From NCBI GenBank assembly GCA_964416425.1, contig CAYQEC010000001.1, positions 124,001 through 188,000 on the forward strand: DNA of 64,000 nt, given 5' to 3'. Shown here in pieces: positions 60,703 to 64,000 of the stretch. This stretch comes from CAYQEC01 sp964416425. Its GTDB lineage: Bacteria; Actinomycetota; Acidimicrobiia; Spongiisociales; UBA5794. The notes beneath the pieces were generated by a model, which searched no databases, was not told where the DNA came from, and saw nothing but the letters and a program-made list of their open reading frames with translations. The first letter of the stretch is position 1, and the number at the start of each line of letters is the position of its first letter. The position numbers and the translations under genes were made by a program.

Positions 60703-62034
60703 CTACGGCACGATCATCTGCGACCGGACCGCCGCCCCGAGGGTGCGATCGGTGGCGGCGACCATGACCAACCCGTCGCCGATACGGTTGATGAAGGCGT
60801 AGCCGTTGCCCTCGTCGAAGAGGAGCCCGCCGCCGAAGTCGACCCCGGCACCGGCGCCCATCACGGACCGGACGTGCTCGACGAGGGCTTGGGCGAGTTC
60901 GACGGCATCCTCCTCGGAGTCGCCCCGGTAGGCGACCGCGAAGGCCACGTCGTCGGCGTCGAAGAGGACCTGGTAGGCGTCCCCGCCCCACCCGTCGACG
61001 GCTTGGGTGAGCACGCCGGGCGAGACGGTGTCCATGAGCAGCAGCCGGAAGCCGAGCTCGCCGAAGCTGGATTCCTCGTGAGTGGTGTAGCCGTCGACGG
61101 CCAGACCGAGCGGGGGCACGGTGCGGATGGTCTCGCCGGCCTGGTAGCGCTCCGGATGGAGGATGTTCTCGGTGGAGGTCGGCGGCGCCGCGTAGGCCTG
61201 GTCCACCGCGGCGATGCCGCCGGTGGCGACGAGCTGCCCGACGAAGGATTCCCCCGCCTCGTAGGGGAAGAAGAGGCTGGAGACCACCCAGTCCGGGGCC
61301 GACGCCAGCACCGAGGAATCGACCTGCATCGCTTCGACCGCCAGCTCGAGCTGATCGGCGAGCGGCAGGTCCTGGATGTAAACGTACTGGAAGTAGGTGG
61401 CGTCTCCCTCGACGAGCGCCTGGAGGGCGTTCACCTCGTCGAACCGCTCTTCGTCGACCAGCTCGTCGAGGGTGTCGGAGAAAGCGAAGTGTTGATCGCC
61501 GAGGGCGTGGACCAGCTCGTGGATCACGGTGGAACGATCGACCACGCTGAGGTCGTCGCGGTCGCCGCCCACCACCAGCTCGCCGCTGTCGCCGTCGTAG
61601 AAGCCGGCGACCTGCTCGGTGTAGAGATCGAGGTAGAGCTGCTCCAGATCGACCCCCGGGTCGAGGATGCCGAGGAGCCGGAACACTCTGGCGTCGACCC
61701 CCAGCCCCTCCGAGTCGAGCTCGTCCTCCAGGTCTGCTCGCACCCGGGCGGCGAAGGCGTCGCCGCCGAGGATGGTCACGTCGGGTTCGTCGATGAACGA
61801 AAGCCCGCGCAACTCCTCGGTCTGGTCGACGAGGTCGGCGATCTCGCCACGGAGCCGCGAGATGACGTCGTCGGAGACGTTGGGGTCGTCCGGCGTGGTC
61901 GTGGTGGTGGTCGTGGAGGTCGTCGCAGCCGGCGTGCTGGTGGTGACGGCGCCCCCCGAGGTGCAGGCGGGGAGCACCGTCGCCACGACGGCGACGAGTA
62001 CGAGCCAGCGGCGGGGGCGGGAGGTTCCGGCCAT
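60703..62034 (-). CDS. lipoprotein with a zinc-metallopeptidase (HExxH) domain
   Basis: 443 residues. Lipoprotein signal with lipobox VLPAC and Cys24, then a Thr-rich linker to about residue 48. The active-site motif is HELVH (His172-Glu173-His176, in STVIHELVHALGDQHF), followed 33 residues later by Glu209 in EGDATYFQY, a likely third ligand; this spacing is like gluzincins. Family name not certain. It is attached to the membrane on the outside. ATG 62034 is probably leaderless (TACCCT ten bases upstream). Downstream is the bL37-like gene, convergent with a 104-base gap. Substrates unknown. Confidence 0.82.
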   Translation of the reverse strand: MAGTSRPRRWLVLVAVVATVLPACTSGGAVTTSTPAATTSTTTTTTTPDDPNVSDDVISRLRGEIADLVDQTEELRGLSFIDEPDVTILGGDAFAARVRADLEDELDSEGLGVDARVFRLLGILDPGVDLEQLYLDLYTEQVAGFYDGDSGELVVGGDRDDLSVVDRSTVIHELVHALGDQHFAFSDTLDELVDEERFDEVNALQALVEGDATYFQYVYIQDLPLADQLELAVEAMQVDSSVLASAPDWVVSSLFFPYEAGESFVGQLVATGGIAAVDQAYAAPPTSTENILHPERYQAGETIRTVPPLGLAVDGYTTHEESSFGELGFRLLLMDTVSPGVLTQAVDGWGGDAYQVLFDADDVAFAVAYRGDSEEDAVELAQALVEHVRSVMGAGAGVDFGGGLLFDEGNGYAFINRIGDGLVMVAATDRTLGAAVRSQMIVP

Positions 62035-62044
62035 TCGGGGCGTC

Positions 62045-62050
62045 AGGGTA
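62045..62050 (-). promoter_or_regulatory. -10 element (near-leaderless) of the peptidase lipoprotein gene
   Basis: TACCCT on the minus strand, ten bases before ATG 62034, the same hexamer and spacing as at the bL37-like gene. Confidence 0.4.
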
Positions 62051-62085
62051 CCGCCGGCTCCGCCTTGTGCCGCGCCTCTCGACGG

Positions 62086-63324
62086 CTACGGCGCGACGAC
62101 CTCACCCTTGCCCACCACGACCACACCGGAGTCGGTCACCGTGAAGCGGGCCCGATCCCGCACCGGGTCGACCCCGACACTGGCGCCGTCGAGCACCTGC
62201 ACGTTCTTGTCGAGGATGGCGTGCCTGACGACGGCGTGACGGCCGACGACGACGCCGTCGAGCAGCACGGAGTCCTCGACCTGGGAGAACGAGTGGAGCC
62301 GCACCCGGGACGAGAGGATGGAGCGGAGGGCGGTGCCTCCCGACACGATCACACCCGAGCCGACGACCGATTCGATCGCCGAACCGCGGCGGGCGTCGAC
62401 GTCGAAGACGAACTTGGCGGGCGGCAACGAGGGGAGGTAGGTGTAGATGGGCCAGCGGTCGTTGTAGAAGCTGAAGATCGGGTCGACCGAGATGATGTCC
62501 ATGCTCGCCTGGTAATAGCTGTCGAGGGTCCCGACGTCCCGCCAGTACCCCCGCTCCCGCTCGGCCTGGCCCGGGATGTCGTTGTCTAGGAAGTCGTAGA
62601 CGTAGGCGGCTCCCTGGGCGACGAGGGCCGGGATGACGTCCCCGCCGACGTCGTGGCGGGAGCCGTCCCCGGCGTCGGCGTCGACGGTCACGATGTCGCG
62701 CAGCACGGCGGCGTCGAAGATGTAGTTCCCCATCGACACGAAGGCGCTGGCGGGGTCGTCCGGCAGCGGCTTGGGGTGGGCCGGTTTCTCGGTGAAGGAG
62801 AGGATGCGGTGGGAGCGGTCGGCTTCGATGACACCGAAGGAGCTCGCCTCGGCGACGGGCACCCGGATACCGCCGACGGTGACCCCGGCCCCGGTCTCGA
62901 AGTGCTGGGCGAGCATCTGACGCGGGTCCATTCGGTAGATGTGGTCGGCGCCGACCACCATCACGTGATCCGGCGCCTCGTCGGTGAGGATGTTGAGGTT
63001 CTGGTAGATAGCGTCGGCCGAGCCGGCGAACCAGTGGGGGCCCCGCCGCATCTGGGCCGGGACCGGGGTGACGTAGTTGCCGAGCAGCGGTGACATCCGC
63101 CACGTGAGCGAGAGGTGGCGGTCGAGGCTGTGGCTCTTGTACTGGGTGAGCACCGCGATCCGGCGGATGCCCCCGTTCACCAGGTTGGAGAGGGCGAAGT
63201 CGATGAGCCGGTAGATGCCACCGAAGGGGACCGCCGGCTTCGACCGGTCGCGGGTGAGGGGGTAGAGGCGCTTGCCTTCACCCCCGGCGAGAACCATGGC
63301 GGTCACCTTGGCGTCAGCGCTCAT
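62086..63324 (-). CDS. glgC: glucose-1-phosphate adenylyltransferase
   Basis: 412 residues. Forms ADP-glucose for glycogen. N-terminal catalytic domain with VLAGGEGKRLYPLT and SKPAVPFGGIYRLIDFALSN, GADHIYRMDPRQ, FTEKPAHP and MGNYIF; the C-terminal third is the left-handed beta helix with SVVGSGVIVSGGT-like repeats. All typical residues are present. ATG 63324 has TACATT seven bases upstream and no ribosome binding site. It is divergent from the Ddn-like gene and points to glycogen storage in the organism. Confidence 0.95.
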   Translation of the reverse strand: MSADAKVTAMVLAGGEGKRLYPLTRDRSKPAVPFGGIYRLIDFALSNLVNGGIRRIAVLTQYKSHSLDRHLSLTWRMSPLLGNYVTPVPAQMRRGPHWFAGSADAIYQNLNILTDEAPDHVMVVGADHIYRMDPRQMLAQHFETGAGVTVGGIRVPVAEASSFGVIEADRSHRILSFTEKPAHPKPLPDDPASAFVSMGNYIFDAAVLRDIVTVDADAGDGSRHDVGGDVIPALVAQGAAYVYDFLDNDIPGQAERERGYWRDVGTLDSYYQASMDIISVDPIFSFYNDRWPIYTYLPSLPPAKFVFDVDARRGSAIESVVGSGVIVSGGTALRSILSSRVRLHSFSQVEDSVLLDGVVVGRHAVVRHAILDKNVQVLDGASVGVDPVRDRARFTVTDSGVVVVGKGEVVAP

Positions 63325-63331
63325 CGTCGAG

Positions 63332-63337
63332 AATGTA
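63332..63337 (-). promoter_or_regulatory. -10 element (leaderless) of glgC
   Basis: TACATT on the minus strand, seven bases before ATG 63324. Confidence 0.5.
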
Positions 63338-63379
63338 CCACCAGAAAGGCGGCCCCGGCTCCGGGGCAGGCCGGGGCGA

Positions 63380-63385
63380 TAACAT
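63380..63385 (+). promoter_or_regulatory. -10 element (leaderless) of the Ddn-like gene
   Basis: TAACAT seven bases before ATG 63393, mirror image of the glgC element 43 bases away. Confidence 0.5.
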
Positions 63386-63392
63386 CGGTTGA

Positions 63393-63875
63393 ATGGGTAT
63401 GGGCAACGAGTTCAACTTCCGCCAGAAGCCCCGCGGCCTTTTCAAGTGGCTGCTGCACGCCCCGGTGTGGATCTTCCGGGCCCGCCTCGGCTTCCTGCTC
63501 GGACGGCGGATCGTGATGCTGGAGCATCGCGGCCGCAAGAGCGGGCGCCTGCGCCGGACCCCACTCGAGACCGTGCATCGGCAAGGTGACACCTACGTCC
63601 TGTGTTCCGGCACCGGCCGGAAGGCCGACTGGTATCGCAACCTCCAGGCCCACCCGGCCGAGGCCCTCTGGGTCGGGGCGAAGCGGTTCCCGGTCGCCCA
63701 GCGCTTCCTCGACGACACGGAGGCGGCGGCGGCATTCGCCACCTACGAGGCGGCGCATCCCAAGGCGGCCGGGCGCCTCACCGAGATGATGAGGGTGTCC
63801 TACGACGGGGCCGACGCCGGCCGCGTCGCCATGGTGGCGCAGATCCCGGTGGTGGAGCTGACGCTGCAGCGGTAG
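63393..63875 (+). CDS. deazaflavin (F420)-dependent nitroreductase-like protein (Ddn family)
   Basis: 160 residues of the Ddn/F420-H2-dependent quinone reductase family: MLEHRGRKSGRLRRTPLE is the family signature (about residues 42-60), then YVLCSGTGRKADWYRNLQAHP and VGAKRFPVAQRF. These split-barrel enzymes reduce quinones or nitro compounds with F420H2. An N-terminal basic/hydrophobic stretch (about 15-40) is typical and may touch the membrane. ATG 63393 appears leaderless; the Met-Gly-Met start offers a second start two codons later. Together with the two LLM proteins it indicates F420 use. Confidence 0.9.
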   Translation: MGMGNEFNFRQKPRGLFKWLLHAPVWIFRARLGFLLGRRIVMLEHRGRKSGRLRRTPLETVHRQGDTYVLCSGTGRKADWYRNLQAHPAEALWVGAKRFPVAQRFLDDTEAAAAFATYEAAHPKAAGRLTEMMRVSYDGADAGRVAMVAQIPVVELTLQR

Positions 63876-63883
63876 CGGGAGGC

Positions 63884-64000
63884 CTAGGGCGCCGCCGGAT
63901 CGCGGTCGGAGGCACCCAGCCCGGCGGGCAGGGTGGGCCGCGAGGCGGATCGCCCGCCGGCCACTTCGACCACCTTGGCCGCCCCGAAGCCGAGGCCGAG
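63884..64000 (-). CDS. C-terminal end of an unrecognised protein (partial)
   Basis: Open frame from the right edge to TAG 63884-63886; 38 residues, GFGAAKVVEVAGG followed by a disordered tail rich in Ser, Pro and Asp. Convergent with the Ddn-like gene, eight bases apart. Too short to assign. Confidence 0.5.
   Translation of the reverse strand, partial: LGLGFGAAKVVEVAGGRSASRPTLPAGLGASDRDPAAP

Overview
This is a 64 kb, very GC-rich, almost fully coding stretch of a bacterial chromosome. It looks like a deep-branching actinobacterium, plausibly class Acidimicrobiia (inference; no rRNA is present to prove it). Supporting signs are DUF501, an Eis-type acetyltransferase, two luciferase-like F420 oxidoreductases plus a Ddn-like protein, a tiny bL37-like ribosomal protein, and a gene order (rsmI-abrB-metG-tatD-rsmA-ispE-glmU-prs-rplY-pth-mfd-mazG-eno-ftsB-DUF501) that follows the housekeeping block of Mycobacterium and, in part, the yab/abrB block of Bacillus. 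I see no insertion sequence, prophage, CRISPR array or origin. Gaps between genes are tiny and no gene-free stretch exceeds 300 bases.

Layout. 1-7.6 kb: end of an unknown gene, Eis-like acetyltransferase, F420-type oxidoreductase, flavin-binding protein, a PQQ-propeller lipoprotein coupled to a membrane-anchored EEP phosphatase, and an M3 oligopeptidase. 7.6-16.8 kb: menaquinone region (menE, menB, menA, menD, menF and a possible but doubtful menH) interrupted by a YtrA-type GntR regulator with a DUF1648 membrane protein and a clear palindromic operator; menC and the final methyltransferase are absent. 16.8-31.4 kb: CBS-BON protein, GNAT/acyl-CoA-ligase fusion, two-component system, secreted unknown, ABC-F ATPase, a second F420-type oxidoreductase, a metallo-beta-lactamase-fold hydrolase, a GGDEF-EAL protein and an NfnAB-type electron-bifurcating pair. 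31.5-35 kb: tRNA-Leu, EF-G2, a methyltransferase and an unknown.

35-60.6 kb: the conserved housekeeping block (cell division, enolase, transcription-repair, phospholipid, translation quality control, PRPP, isoprenoid, rRNA methylation, Met-tRNA synthetase, AbrB regulator). A nitrogen operon (amtB-glnK-glnD) with a four-box GlnR-like site sits inside it, and the rpfB gene found here in mycobacteria is missing. 60.5-64 kb: bL37, a zinc-peptidase lipoprotein, glgC and a Ddn-like protein.

Two features recur. First, at least fourteen genes have a TANNNT hexamer 6-10 bases before the start codon and no Shine-Dalgarno sequence, the signature of leaderless transcripts; this spacing also helped choose start codons (for example metG and gntR). 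Second, operon genes commonly overlap by 1, 4 or 8 bases, suggesting translational coupling. Among the less ordinary items are pth with no canonical start codon, a GlmU lacking its acetyltransferase half, a GGDEF-EAL protein with an altered EAL metal site, and a structured candidate small RNA near 20.4 kb.
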